This document shows positions 16,670-25,930 of a stretch of 64,000 nt of DNA, piece by piece. Numbering within the stretch: the first letter of the stretch is position 1; every line of letters begins with the position of its first letter. Position numbers and translations under genes: made by a program. The DNA is from Mesorhizobium sp. NZP2077. GTDB taxonomy: Bacteria > Pseudomonadota > Alphaproteobacteria > Rhizobiales > Rhizobiaceae. Below the pieces are notes generated by a model, which was given only the letters and a program-made list of their open reading frames with translations, had not been told where the DNA came from and ran no database searches. The stretch covers positions 5,276,001 through 5,340,000 of the forward strand of contig NZ_CP051293.1 of the NCBI RefSeq assembly GCF_013170805.1. The letters run 5' to 3'.

Positions 16670-17440
16670 ATGTCCAGGAAGAAGGTTCTTCTCGCAGGCG
16701 AGTCCTGGGTCTCGACCGCGACCCATATCAAGGGCTTCGACCAGTTTCCGACCGTGACCTATCACACCGGTGCCGATGAACTGCTGGCCGCGCTGAAGGA
16801 CAGCCCGTTCGACGTCACCTTCATGCCGGCGCATGAGGCGCAGCGGGATTTCCCGCAGACCATGGAGGCGCTTTCGGCCTATGACGCGGTCGTGCTTTCC
16901 GATCTTGGCGCCAACACGCTGCTGCTTCACCCCGACACCTGGATCCATTCCAAGCCGACGCCCAACCGGCTGCGCCTGCTGCGCGACTACGTCGGCAATG
17001 GCGGCGGCCTGTTGATGTTCGGCGGCTACTACAGCTTCCAGGGCATCAATGGTGGAGCGCGCTATCACAAGACGCCGGTCGAGGACGTTCTGCCCGTCTC
17101 TTGCCTGCCGGTCGACGACCGCGTCGAAGTCCCCGAAGGCTATGCGCCGGTGGTTGTCGGCCCACAAAGCCATCCGATCCTCAAGGGCCTCGGCACGGAC
17201 TGGCCGATCCTGCTCGGCTTCAACGAAGTCGTGGTCAAGGACGGTGCGGACGTTCTCGCCACCGTATCTTCCGACTACCAGTCGCTGCCGTTGCTGGTGA
17301 CCGGCAGATATGGCCAGGGCCGCACAGTCGCCTGGACCTCGGATGTCGGCCCGCACTGGCTGCCGCCGGGCTTCATCGCCTGGAACGGCTACAAGACGCT
17401 GTTCGAACAGATGCTGGGCTGGGCAACGGCCAGGGATTAG
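16670..17440 (+). CDS. Glutamine-amidotransferase-like (class I GATase fold) protein
   Basis: It encodes 256 residues starting MSRKKVLLAGESWVSTATHI, with AYDAVVLSDLGANTLLL, YVGNGGGLLMFGGYYSFQGI and GRYGQGRTVAWTSDVGPHW. The glycine-rich turn falls where class I glutamine amidotransferases carry the nucleophile elbow, but a serine/tyrosine-rich segment stands there and no obvious Cys-His-Glu triad is visible, so it is probably not a true glutaminase. Related proteins occur beside sugar and purine catabolic genes, and their role is not known to me. GGGAG lies 8 bases before the ATG. It follows the phosphotriesterase-like gene by 30 bases and precedes the kinase by two. Confidence 0.7.
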   Translation: MSRKKVLLAGESWVSTATHIKGFDQFPTVTYHTGADELLAALKDSPFDVTFMPAHEAQRDFPQTMEALSAYDAVVLSDLGANTLLLHPDTWIHSKPTPNRLRLLRDYVGNGGGLLMFGGYYSFQGINGGARYHKTPVEDVLPVSCLPVDDRVEVPEGYAPVVVGPQSHPILKGLGTDWPILLGFNEVVVKDGADVLATVSSDYQSLPLLVTGRYGQGRTVAWTSDVGPHWLPPGFIAWNGYKTLFEQMLGWATARD

Positions 17441-17442
17441 CC

Positions 17443-18354
17443 ATGCGCGTGCATGTCGTCGGCAATGTCTGCGTCGATACGACGTTTCGGCTGGAGCGGT
17501 TTCCGCGGCCAGGCGAGACGCTGAACGCATCGGAACACGCCGACGGACTTGGCGGCAAGGGTGCGAACCAGGCGGTCGCCGCCGCGCGAACCGGAGCCGA
17601 TGTCCGCATCCACACAGCGATCGGCAGCGATGCCGCCGGAACCTGGATAAGGGAGCAGTTGGGCCGCGATCTCGATGCCAGCCATCTGACGATGCTGCCG
17701 CTGCCCAGCGACAGGTCGACGATCATGGTCGATGCTCGGGGCGAGAACCTCATCGTCACCGGTGCCGGTTGCGCCGCAGCCTTCGATCCGCTGGCCGGCA
17801 GCGGTTTCGCGCCCTCGATCGAGCGCGGAGACATCGTGGTGATGCAGGGTAATCTTCCCGGGGATGTAACGACCGCCTGCCTGCAAGTGGCGCGCGGCGC
17901 GGACGCTATTACGATCTTCAATCCGAGCCCGCTCACCGCTGGCTACGTACCGATTTTGAGTGACGTCAGCGTCGCCATCGTCAATGCGGGTGAAGCGGAG
18001 CAACTGACAGGAGCCAGTGACCCTGCCACGGCAGCCCGCGAACTGATCCGTCAAGGCGCAGACACGGCGATCGTGACGCTCGGCGCGCTTGGCTGCCTTG
18101 TCGCCGATGGCCAAGGATGGATCAACCGGATCGCGGCGCCCAAGGTGACCGTGCTAGACACAAGCGGCGCGGGCGATGTCTTTTGCGGCTGCCTCGCCGG
18201 CTGCCTCGCGGCCGGCATCGACCTCGCTAGGGCAGCGCGGATCGCGGTGCACGCCGCGGCCATTTCGGTCGGACGCGCCGGCACGCTCGGCTCCTGCCCC
18301 GACGGGCAGGAGATGAAAGCGCTCATGAAAACGACGGAAGCGGAAACCGCATGA
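17443..18354 (+). CDS. PfkB-family carbohydrate kinase (ribokinase-like)
   Basis: It encodes 303 residues. The N-terminal PfkB signature is GGKGANQAVAAARTGA and the C-terminal one is DTSGAGDVFCGCLAGCLAAG, which contains the anion hole and catalytic Asp. IVNAGEAEQLTG and VTLGALGCLV are typical of the family. It should phosphorylate a sugar or nucleoside brought in by the adjacent importer. The ATG at 17443 follows the previous stop by two bases, and the gene end overlaps the BtpA-family start by four (ATGA). Its position makes it a committed intracellular step of the pathway. Confidence 0.9.
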   Translation: MRVHVVGNVCVDTTFRLERFPRPGETLNASEHADGLGGKGANQAVAAARTGADVRIHTAIGSDAAGTWIREQLGRDLDASHLTMLPLPSDRSTIMVDARGENLIVTGAGCAAAFDPLAGSGFAPSIERGDIVVMQGNLPGDVTTACLQVARGADAITIFNPSPLTAGYVPILSDVSVAIVNAGEAEQLTGASDPATAARELIRQGADTAIVTLGALGCLVADGQGWINRIAAPKVTVLDTSGAGDVFCGCLAGCLAAGIDLARAARIAVHAAAISVGRAGTLGSCPDGQEMKALMKTTEAETA

Positions 18355-19187
18355 CACAAAAACCAGTCGGTCAGGTCGCTAATGATGCGCTGACATCGAT
18401 CTTCGGCAGAAGCAAGGTGGTGATCGGCGTCGTTCATCTGGCGCCCCTGCCGGGCGCGCCGCGCTACAATGGCAACGCGGTTGAGGCCATCTATCAGCGC
18501 GGCCTCGACGACGCCAAAGCCTATCTCGACGGCGGTTGCGACGGCGTGATCGTCGAGAACCATGGTGACGTACCGTTCGCCAAGCCGGACGATATCGGGC
18601 CGGAAACCTCCGCCTACATGTCCGTCGTCTCCGACCGCATCCGCCGCGAGCTCGGTCGGCCGATCGGCATCAACGTGCTTGCCAACGCCTCCATTCCCGC
18701 GCTGTCGATCGCCAGTGCCTCCGGCGCAGCCTTTGTGCGCGTCAACCAATGGGCCAACGCCTATGTCGCCAATGAGGGCTTTATCGAGGGAGAGGCAGCA
18801 CGCGCTATGCGCTTTCGCGCAAAACTTCGGGCCAACAGCATCCGCATCTTCGCCGATGCCCACGTCAAACACGGCGCCCACGCGATCGTCGGCGACCGAC
18901 CGATCGAGGAGCAGGTCAAGGACCTGGTGTTTTTCGACGCCGATGCGGTGATCGCCACCGGCCAGCGCACCGGCCACGCCGCCGACCTCGGTTACATCAG
19001 GATGATCAAGGACGCCGCCGGACTGCCGACGCTTGTCGGCAGCGGGGTGACGCCCGACAACGCCAACGACATCCTCGACATCGTCGACGGCGTCATTGTG
19101 GCCAGTTCGCTGAAACATGACGGCGTCTGGTGGAACCAGGTCGATCCACAACGGGTGAAGTCCTTCATCCGTGGCCTCAATCGGTGA
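18351..19187 (+). CDS. BtpA/SgcQ-family TIM-barrel protein
   Basis: It encodes 278 residues with the family's opening VVIGVVHLAPLPGAPRY, a central CDGVIVENHGDVPF, GINVLANASIPALSIA, FVRVNQWANAYV and the C-terminal phosphate-binding loop TLVGSGVTPDNAND. BtpA was named for photosystem I biogenesis in cyanobacteria, but the proteobacterial relatives (such as SgcQ) sit in sugar operons and look like phosphosugar-binding barrels. It probably acts on the product of the PfkB kinase, with which it is translationally coupled. The chemical step is not established. Confidence 0.85.
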   Translation: MTQKPVGQVANDALTSIFGRSKVVIGVVHLAPLPGAPRYNGNAVEAIYQRGLDDAKAYLDGGCDGVIVENHGDVPFAKPDDIGPETSAYMSVVSDRIRRELGRPIGINVLANASIPALSIASASGAAFVRVNQWANAYVANEGFIEGEAARAMRFRAKLRANSIRIFADAHVKHGAHAIVGDRPIEEQVKDLVFFDADAVIATGQRTGHAADLGYIRMIKDAAGLPTLVGSGVTPDNANDILDIVDGVIVASSLKHDGVWWNQVDPQRVKSFIRGLNR

Positions 19188-20428
19188 CTTTGGTGCCGGA
19201 GATCGACGGCGAGCGACTGCTCGGACGGCTCGATGCTTTCGCCAGGATCGGCGCGACACCGGCCGGCGGTGTCAACCGGCAGGCTTTCAGCGTCGAGGAT
19301 CGCGGCGCCCGGCGCTTGCTGACGGAGCTGGCGCTGGAGCGCGGCTTCGTGGTCTTTCAAGACGGCATGGCGAACCTCTTCATCCGCCGCGAAGGATCGG
19401 ACGCCACGCTGCCGCCGCTCTTGATCGGCAGCCACCTCGACAGCCAGCCGACGGGCGGGCGCTTCGACGGCGCGCTCGGCACGCTTTCCGCCTTCGAGGC
19501 CCTCGAAGCGCTGGAGGACGCAAAGGCTGAAACCCGGAAGCCGATCGAGGTCGTCGCCTGGGCCAATGAAGAAGGCAGCCGCTTCACGCCTGGCGTGATG
19601 GGCTCCATGGCCTTTACCGGCGCCGATACCGCCGCTTGGAAATCCATCGTCGGCGCCGACGGTGCGTTCCTCGCAACGGAACTGGAGGCCACGATCGCCG
19701 CCTTGCCGGAGGCGGTCCACCGTCCGATCGGCATGACGATATCAGGCTATATCGAGCTGCACATCGAACAGGGACCGTCCCTGGAAAAAGAGCGGTTGCC
19801 TATCGGTGTCGTGACCGACGTTCAAGGCACGCGCTGGCTGGAAGTTTCCATTGCGGGCGCCGCGGGCCACGCCGGCACGACCGGCCTTGCCTACCGCAGG
19901 GATCCGATGGTCGCCGCGGTTGCCGCAATGCACAGGCTCCAGACGACGATCATGCCGCAAGACAGCAGCGCGCGGCTGACGGTGGGCCGGATCGCCGCGC
20001 AGCCAGGATCGATCAACGCCATACCGCAATCCGTGGCCTTCACCGTTGACATCAGGCATCCGCAGGTAGAGCGGCTCGATGCCATCGAGGCCGAGCTGCG
20101 CCAGGCCTGTGCGGCTGCGGCAGAGGCCCAGCATTGCACGGCAACGATAAGACGGTCGTTCGACATGCCGGGGGCGGCATTTTCTGCCGATATGGTCAAA
20201 ATCGTCGAGGAGGCTGCCAGTTCGCTCCGGCTGCCGCACAAGCAGATGATATCGGGTGCATTCCATGACGCGCTGTTCCTCGCCCGGGTGGCGCCCGCCG
20301 CGATGATATTCGTGCCGTGCCGTGACGGGCTTAGCCACAACGAAGCAGAATATGTGGAGCCTGCCGACGCAGTCGCCGGCGCGCGGGTTCTGCTGCAGGC
20401 GGCCATCGCGGCAGCCTCGCCGCGATGA
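19184..20428 (+). CDS. Zn-dependent M20 hydrolase of the N-carbamoyl-amino-acid/allantoate amidohydrolase group
   Basis: It encodes 414 residues. Metal-site blocks are IGSHLDSQPTGGRFDGALG, WANEEGSRFTPGVMGS, and the late SGAFHDALFLA. Family landmarks are YIELHIEQGPSLEKERLPIG, GAAGHAGTT and RLTVGRIAAQPGSINAIP. Members cleave N-carbamoyl or ureido C-N bonds and release ammonia and CO2 or an amino acid. The GTG at 19184 is preferred because it overlaps the preceding stop in the GTGA arrangement seen through this operon; an upstream in-frame ATG at 19130 lies far inside the BtpA gene. It is the last gene of the cluster, implying that the substrate carries an amide or ureido nitrogen. Confidence 0.85.
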   Translation: MTLVPEIDGERLLGRLDAFARIGATPAGGVNRQAFSVEDRGARRLLTELALERGFVVFQDGMANLFIRREGSDATLPPLLIGSHLDSQPTGGRFDGALGTLSAFEALEALEDAKAETRKPIEVVAWANEEGSRFTPGVMGSMAFTGADTAAWKSIVGADGAFLATELEATIAALPEAVHRPIGMTISGYIELHIEQGPSLEKERLPIGVVTDVQGTRWLEVSIAGAAGHAGTTGLAYRRDPMVAAVAAMHRLQTTIMPQDSSARLTVGRIAAQPGSINAIPQSVAFTVDIRHPQVERLDAIEAELRQACAAAAEAQHCTATIRRSFDMPGAAFSADMVKIVEEAASSLRLPHKQMISGAFHDALFLARVAPAAMIFVPCRDGLSHNEAEYVEPADAVAGARVLLQAAIAAASPR

Positions 20429-20613
20429 TCATTTGAGGTGGCGGCGGTCGCCATTCATGCCTGCCCCTGCCCTTCCCTTAAGAAACCTTGCGGCTGTGTC
20501 CTCGCCGCCCTTGTGAGCGTCCACAAAATGGATGAATAGTCGGAACAGGGCGTTGCCCTGAAATTGCCGGCTTGCGGTTTTCAGGTCACGCCACAGCCGA
20601 GCCGGGTTTTTGA

Positions 20614-22767
20614 ATGGTCAGCCCTGAACCGCGCAAGAGAAGAGGTGCGATAGCCTCCCGCCTTCTGGCGGTGGACGCCTGGGTTGATTCCTCGCTCTAC
20701 GAGATCGGTTTCAAGGCTCGCCAATTCTGGGAAGGGGCGACGATCTTCTCGCGGCGCTTCCGCCTGAAAGGCTGGCGCCGCGTCATCATCGAACTTTTGA
20801 GCGAAGGTTTCACACTCGGCGCGGGCGGCATCGTGGTGATGCTTGCGCTGGCCATTCCGGCGTTCCAGGATACTACCGGTGACTGGCGTGCCCAAGGCGA
20901 CTTCGCGGTCACCTTCCTTGACCGTTACGGCAACGAGATCGGCCAGCGCGGCATCATCCAGCGCGATTCCGTGCCGGTCGACGAGATGCCCGATCACGTC
21001 ATCAAGGCGGTGCTGGCCACCGAGGATCGGCGCTTTTTCGATCACTACGGCATCGACGTTCTGGGCCTGTCGCGCGCGATCTTCGAGAATGTGCGGGCGA
21101 ATTCCGTCGTCCAGGGCGGCTCGAGCATCACCCAGCAGTTGGCCAAGAACCTGTTCCTGACCAATGAGCGCACCTTCGAGCGCAAGATCAAGGAAGCCTT
21201 CCTGTCGCTGTGGCTCGAAGCCAATCTGTCGAAGAAGGAGATCCTGCAGCTCTATCTCGACCGCGCCTATATGGGCGGCGGCACGTTCGGCATCGAGGCG
21301 GCGGCGGACTTCTATTTCGGCAAGAGCGTCAAGGACCTGAACCTCGCCGAGGCCGCGATGCTGGCCGGCCTGTTCAAGGCGCCGACCAAATACGCACCCC
21401 ACATCAACCTCCCGGCGGCGCGTGCGCGCGCCAATGTGGTGCTGTCCAACCTGGTCGATTCCGGGTTCATGACCGAAGGCCAGGTGCTGCAGGCAAGGCT
21501 GCATCCGGCCGATGTCGTCGATCGTGGCGAACAGAAAAGCCCGGATTATTACCTCGACTGGGCGTTCGACGAGGTCAAGAAGATCGCCAAGCCGGGCCAG
21601 CATTCTCTGGTTGCCCACACCACCTTCGACGCCAATATCCAGAAGGCGGCGGAAGAGTCCGTCGAGTTCCACCTGCGCCAGTTCGGCAAGGAGTACAACG
21701 TCACCGAAGGCGCCGTTGTGGTCATCGAGACCAATGGCGCTGTGCGGGCGATCGTCGGCGGCCGCGATTACGGCGCCAGCCAGTTCAACCGCGCCACCAA
21801 GGCGCTGCGCCAGACCGGCTCGTCGTTCAAACCCTATGTCTACGCCACGGCGATGGAACACGGCTTTACGCCCAACTCGATCATATCAGGCGGCCCGATC
21901 AGTTGGGGCAACTGGTCGCCGCACAATTACAGCGGTGAGTCGGCGGGCAACGTCACGCTGTTGATGGCGATGGCCAAGTCGATCAACACCGTGCCGGTAC
22001 GGCTGGCCAAGGACCATCTCGGCATCGGTCCGATCAAGGCGATGGCGGAATCCTTCGGGGTGGAATCGCCGCTCGAGGGACACAAGACCATGGTGCTCGG
22101 CACTTCGGGCATGACCGTGATGGACCAGGCGACGGGCTACAGCGTGTTCGCCCAGAATGGCTTCGTCGGTTCCCGGCACGGCATCACCCAACTCGTCACC
22201 CGCACCGGCGACGTGGTGTATGACTGGACCAAGGACGCGCCGCCGCCGCACCGGGTGCTCTCCGAGCAGGCGCTGAAATCGATGAACACCATGCTTGCGG
22301 CCGTACCGGTGATAGGCACGGCGCGGCGGGCGCTTATTCCCAACATCGTCGTCGCCGGCAAGACTGGCACGACGCAATCCTATCGCGACGCCTGGTTCGT
22401 CGGCTTCACCGGCAACTACACGGCGGCCGTATGGCTGGGCAACGATGATTTCACCCCGACCAAGAACATGACCGGCGGCTCGCTGCCGGCGATGGTGTGG
22501 CAGCGCCTGATGGTCTACGCGCACCAGAACATCGACCTGAAGCCGATCCCCGGCATCGACAAGCCTTTCGTCGACGAGGAGATCGCGGCCAAGGCCGCGG
22601 AAGCGCAGAAGAAGAGCGAGGATCAGGCTGCGGCCGACGCGGCTGCCGAACGCCCGGCGGTGCTGTCCAGCCGGACCACGCAGACGCTAAGGGACATGAC
22701 GCAGCTGTTCCAGTCCGCCCCCAAACTCGACGCCTCGACGCCGCCCGAAACGCTTTCGGCGCTGTGA
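20614..22767 (+). CDS. Bifunctional penicillin-binding protein 1A (glycosyltransferase/transpeptidase)
   Basis: It encodes 717 residues. A cytoplasmic basic N-terminus is followed by one membrane anchor (about 69-85). The glycosyltransferase-51 domain carries the catalytic Glu E137 in TEDRRFFDHYG and QGGSSITQQLAKNLFL. The transpeptidase domain has the serine S403 in SSFK (403-406), the SIN triad at 456-458 and KTGTT starting at K583. A low-complexity Ala/Lys/Glu tail follows residue 640. It polymerises and cross-links peptidoglycan in the periplasm. The length is somewhat short for class A PBPs of rhizobia but both active sites are intact. The gene stands alone. Confidence 0.93.
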   Translation: MVSPEPRKRRGAIASRLLAVDAWVDSSLYEIGFKARQFWEGATIFSRRFRLKGWRRVIIELLSEGFTLGAGGIVVMLALAIPAFQDTTGDWRAQGDFAVTFLDRYGNEIGQRGIIQRDSVPVDEMPDHVIKAVLATEDRRFFDHYGIDVLGLSRAIFENVRANSVVQGGSSITQQLAKNLFLTNERTFERKIKEAFLSLWLEANLSKKEILQLYLDRAYMGGGTFGIEAAADFYFGKSVKDLNLAEAAMLAGLFKAPTKYAPHINLPAARARANVVLSNLVDSGFMTEGQVLQARLHPADVVDRGEQKSPDYYLDWAFDEVKKIAKPGQHSLVAHTTFDANIQKAAEESVEFHLRQFGKEYNVTEGAVVVIETNGAVRAIVGGRDYGASQFNRATKALRQTGSSFKPYVYATAMEHGFTPNSIISGGPISWGNWSPHNYSGESAGNVTLLMAMAKSINTVPVRLAKDHLGIGPIKAMAESFGVESPLEGHKTMVLGTSGMTVMDQATGYSVFAQNGFVGSRHGITQLVTRTGDVVYDWTKDAPPPHRVLSEQALKSMNTMLAAVPVIGTARRALIPNIVVAGKTGTTQSYRDAWFVGFTGNYTAAVWLGNDDFTPTKNMTGGSLPAMVWQRLMVYAHQNIDLKPIPGIDKPFVDEEIAAKAAEAQKKSEDQAAADAAAERPAVLSSRTTQTLRDMTQLFQSAPKLDASTPPETLSAL

Positions 22768-22879
22768 CTTTAGCCCCCGGCGCGGGCGAGGCCGACAGGC
22801 AAATCCATCCCGCCCGCTTGCCACAGGGGCCTGCGCCGCGATATCCCCGAACCGCACTCCTTCATTCAACCGGCCCTTT

Positions 22880-23464
22880 ATGCTCAAGAATGCCTTCCTG
22901 ACGCTGCTTTCGCTTGCCATAGCCATTGGCGGCGGCGGCGCCAGCGTCTGGTATGCGCTGAAGATCCAGGACGGCGTCGGCGCGATCCGGATCGGCCAAT
23001 GGACCGCCTTCCCCGACATCGGCACGCCGGCCGCGGACCCCTATTCCAAGGCGCGCGTGGCGCGCGAGGGCGTGCTTGCGCTCGGCCGCGCCGAAGGCCT
23101 GTCCTTCGTGGCGGAAAATGACGCTGCCGGCGACCAGCTCAAGCGGGAATGCACCTATAGAATCGAGGGCGGATTTCCGACCGCCCGCTTCTGGACGCTC
23201 TATGCCGCCGATCAATCGCTCGGCGTCGTCGAGACCAGCAAGCCGCGACTTGCAGCACTTCAGTCCTACGAGGTGCTGCGCCAGGCCGACAATTCGGTGA
23301 TCATTTCGGTCGGCCATCACCCGATGCCAGGCAACTGGCTTCTGACCGACGGTTCCGGACGGATGTATTTCGTCCTGACCTTCTACGACACGCCGATCGC
23401 CAGCAGCACTGGCCTGTCGGACGTTTCGCTGCCCAGGATCGTGAAGGCCGGCTGCGATGCGTAA
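22880..23464 (+). CDS. DUF1214 membrane-anchored or secreted protein
   Basis: It encodes 194 residues starting with a hydrophobic signal or anchor (MLKNAFLTLLSLAIAIGGGG). The body matches DUF1214: TYRIEGGFPTARFWTLYAAD, VIISVGHHPMPGNWLLTDG and FVLTFYDTPIAS. The function of the domain is unknown, but it usually follows DUF1254, here encoded by the next gene, which overlaps this one by eight bases. The pair is conserved downstream of a PBP1A-type gene here. Both probably act at the cell envelope. Confidence 0.8.
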   Translation: MLKNAFLTLLSLAIAIGGGGASVWYALKIQDGVGAIRIGQWTAFPDIGTPAADPYSKARVAREGVLALGRAEGLSFVAENDAAGDQLKRECTYRIEGGFPTARFWTLYAADQSLGVVETSKPRLAALQSYEVLRQADNSVIISVGHHPMPGNWLLTDGSGRMYFVLTFYDTPIASSTGLSDVSLPRIVKAGCDA

Positions 23465-24026
23465 TCTCCTGGCCGCGCTGCGCCGTCTTTTCCATGCCGT
23501 CCTGCTCGGCCTCGTCGGCGCCGGCATCGTGCACATCGTGGTGCTGCTCCTGGTGCCGGAGTTTTCGGAGCGCGACGCCTGGTCGCGACTGTCGATGGCG
23601 TCGGATCTCTACAGGATGAACCGGCTCGATGCCGAGGCAGGCGGCGCCCCGGTGGTGAAATCGGTCGACCCGCTGTTTTATGCCACGGCCTGCCGGTTCG
23701 ACCTCGAGGAAGGCATGGTCCGCATCAAGGCGCCGGGGAATGTCCCCTTCTGGTCGGTATCGGTCTATGACCACAACGGCCACAACATCTATTCCTTCAA
23801 CGACCATACGGCGACCGGTGGCAAGCTGGACGCCGTGGTGCTGACGCCGGCACAGATGATCGACGTGCGCAAGGACCTGCCCGAGGATCTGCAGGGGGCG
23901 ATCTTCGTCGAAGCGCCGATCGACGAGGGCATCTTCGTCATCCGCAGCTTCGTCCCGGACGACAGCTGGAAGCCGATCGTGTCGCGCTTTCTCGATCAGA
24001 GTTCCTGCGAGCTGCAGGATTTCTAG
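23457..24026 (+). CDS. DUF1254 membrane-anchored or secreted protein
   Basis: It encodes 189 residues with an N-terminal membrane segment (VLLGLVGAGIVHIVVLLLV) and a DUF1254-like domain (DPLFYATACRFDLEEGMVR, VPFWSVSVYDHNGHNIYSFN, GIFVIRSFVPDD). It overlaps the DUF1214 gene by eight bases, so the two proteins are coupled in synthesis and probably in function. In many bacteria the two domains are fused in a larger protein; here they are separate short chains. No enzyme activity can be assigned. Confidence 0.78.
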   Translation: MRNLLAALRRLFHAVLLGLVGAGIVHIVVLLLVPEFSERDAWSRLSMASDLYRMNRLDAEAGGAPVVKSVDPLFYATACRFDLEEGMVRIKAPGNVPFWSVSVYDHNGHNIYSFNDHTATGGKLDAVVLTPAQMIDVRKDLPEDLQGAIFVEAPIDEGIFVIRSFVPDDSWKPIVSRFLDQSSCELQDF

Positions 24027-24107
24027 CCCTAATCAAGGCCTGATATCCGTACCAGGACAGCCGGCAGCGGATGCTGCCTGATGAGCCAGTCGCCGCCTGG
24101 GGAAGAC

Positions 24108-24293
24108 TCAGTGGTGCGGCATCGGCGTCCGCGGCGATCCCGGCTTGTCGGGCCCGGCAGGCCGCGCTTCGCCGGCGCTGGACCGCTCATAGCGGATGCC
24201 GGGAAAGATGATCACCGCCGCCGGTATTTCGGTGGTTTGCTTGGCTCGATTGGTCGGTGCCGCACGCGGCACGAAAGACAGTACCATGCCCAT
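24108..24293 (-). CDS. Small conserved-looking protein with an IIFPGIRYER segment
   Basis: The frame encodes 61 residues, MGMVLSFVPR at the start and IPAAVIIFPGIRYER in the middle, with a Pro-rich tail ending PMPHH. A short basic protein with this opening and central segment resembles small rhizobial hypothetical proteins I have seen, but no family name is known to me. A Shine-Dalgarno-like GAGAGGA stands 11 bases before the ATG. It sits alone, opposite in strand to its neighbours. It could still be a chance frame in GC-rich DNA. Confidence 0.45.
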   Translation of the reverse strand: MGMVLSFVPRAAPTNRAKQTTEIPAAVIIFPGIRYERSSAGEARPAGPDKPGSPRTPMPHH

Positions 24294-24503
24294 GATTCGC
24301 GCATTCCTCTCGGTTTCCCCGGAGCACAACGCAACGCCTCCAAATATCATTAAGGCCGGCAGAGGGTTAACGGAGCGCTAACGGATCACCGCTAACTTGA
24401 TCTTTGTCTAGCGGTCGGGAGGTTCTGACCGAGGCAATCGCGAAACCGACACAGTCCCGGTTGAGCGTGATCGAGGCTGTGTGTCGAGTATCGGGTATCC
24501 TTC

Positions 24504-25535
24504 GTGTCATCTTCGGACTTCAGGCAAATCGCGATACGGACGGAATCGGGCAAGGCCGAAAGGCTGTTCCGCGCCGCGGTGTCGGCGTTCTGCTCGCTGA
24601 CCCGGCCGTCCCGCCGTGAGATCGGCCAGCTCGAAGACCTGACGCTGCCGCTGTTCGACGATGTGTCCGTCGAATCGCGACGCTACGTGGCAGCCGCCCT
24701 TTCCGAATGCGAATATGCCCCCGCAGCACTCGTGCGTCGCCTCTGCGAGGAACCGGTCGACATTGCCGCGCCGCTGTTGATCCGCTCGCGTGCAGTCAGC
24801 GATATCGACCTGATCGCGCTGATCGGCAGGCACGGCCTGCCGCATGCGCGCGCCATAGCCCGACGCAAGGACCTGAACCCGACCATTGCCGACCTGATCA
24901 GGGCGCTCGAAAGACCGACGCTGGTGCGGGTGCGGGAACCGGAGGCGCAGGCCCCCGCGGCTCCAACCGTCACAGCCGCAAATGCGGAAGCGGCCGAAGA
25001 CAGCGCGACCGGTCAACAGTCCCCCGGCACGGCCGCCGAGAATGCGCGGCGCAGGCTGCGCTCCATGATGCACACCGGTGATGAAGCACTGGCGGCGAAG
25101 GTCGATGCGTTCCCCGGCTCGGATACCTATGTCAAACTGCGCGAGACGGCGCTGACGGGAAACGCCGCCTTCTTCCAGACCGCGCTGGCGGATGCGCTCG
25201 ACATTGATTTCTCGACCGCGCGATCGCTGACCGCCAACCAGAACTACGCCTCATTGTTGGCGGCGCTGCGCTCGCTCGACTTCAGCGAAGACAGGGCCTT
25301 CCTGATCACGGTCGCCATCTATCCCAGCCTGTTCCCGCATCCGCAGGCCATCCGCACCTATCTCGACCGCTATCGTTTGCTGCATCGCGATGTCGCGCTG
25401 GACAGGGTGCGGGGATGGAAAGCCGAGACGCTGTCCAGGATGGTCAGTGACGCTTCGCCCGCAAACAGCGACAGCCGCATGGCGTCGAACAGCGACGATG
25501 CCGCCCCCAGCCTCAGGGCGTCTTCACGGAAATAA
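24504..25535 (+). CDS. DUF2336 domain protein
   Basis: It encodes 343 residues, largely helical. The N-terminal half carries the DUF2336 pattern (LFRAAVSAFCSLTRPSRREI, LTLPLFDDVSVESRRYVA, LVRRLCEEPVDIAAPLLIRS), an alphaproteobacterial HEAT-like repeat domain. A central Ala/Glu-rich linker (about 145-180) separates a second helical region (DALDIDFSTARSLTANQNY). No membrane segment or catalytic motif is seen. Its 3' end overlaps the convergent DUF1491 gene by 23 bases. The function is unknown, and links to motility or signalling are reported only for distant relatives. Confidence 0.8.
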   Translation: MSSSDFRQIAIRTESGKAERLFRAAVSAFCSLTRPSRREIGQLEDLTLPLFDDVSVESRRYVAAALSECEYAPAALVRRLCEEPVDIAAPLLIRSRAVSDIDLIALIGRHGLPHARAIARRKDLNPTIADLIRALERPTLVRVREPEAQAPAAPTVTAANAEAAEDSATGQQSPGTAAENARRRLRSMMHTGDEALAAKVDAFPGSDTYVKLRETALTGNAAFFQTALADALDIDFSTARSLTANQNYASLLAALRSLDFSEDRAFLITVAIYPSLFPHPQAIRTYLDRYRLLHRDVALDRVRGWKAETLSRMVSDASPANSDSRMASNSDDAAPSLRASSRK

Positions 25536-25860
25536 GCTCCTCGACGGGAACAGTGCCCGCCTCGATCTCGACCACCCAGATGTCGGGATCGAATTTCTTT
25601 TCCCTCTCGAGACGGGCATCGAGCACGGCCTGGTCATCGCCGGCGGCGAGAAGGCTGAAGAAGCGGTCGTCGGGCTTGGCCGAATCGTAGCTTGTCTGCG
25701 GCGCCGGCCCGTAGAGGGCGATTTCGCCCATCCTGCTCCGCGCCAGCACGAAAACAGCACCGGCCTCGGTCGCGCCGCGATTGACCACGGCGGCGAAACC
25801 ACCGGCGCCGAAAACCCGGCGCAACAGGGCCGAGACCCAGAAATCCGATGTGACGCGCAT
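25513..25860 (-). CDS. DUF1491 family protein
   Basis: It encodes 115 residues starting MRVTSDFWVSALLRRVFGAG, the hallmark opening of DUF1491, with FVLARSRMGEIALYGPAPQ and KKFDPDIWVVEIEAG. The family is small, cytoplasmic, of unknown function and largely confined to Alphaproteobacteria. Here it lies 70 bases after the peptidoglycan-binding protein gene on the same strand, and may share its transcript. Confidence 0.88.
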   Translation of the reverse strand: MRVTSDFWVSALLRRVFGAGGFAAVVNRGATEAGAVFVLARSRMGEIALYGPAPQTSYDSAKPDDRFFSLLAAGDDQAVLDARLEREKKFDPDIWVVEIEAGTVPVEELISVKTP

Positions 25861-25930
25861 GAGAGAACTCCGGAAACGTGCGGGCTATGTATCGCTGTTT
25901 CCGCCGCTCGGCGAGCCGTCGTTTGAGGCC

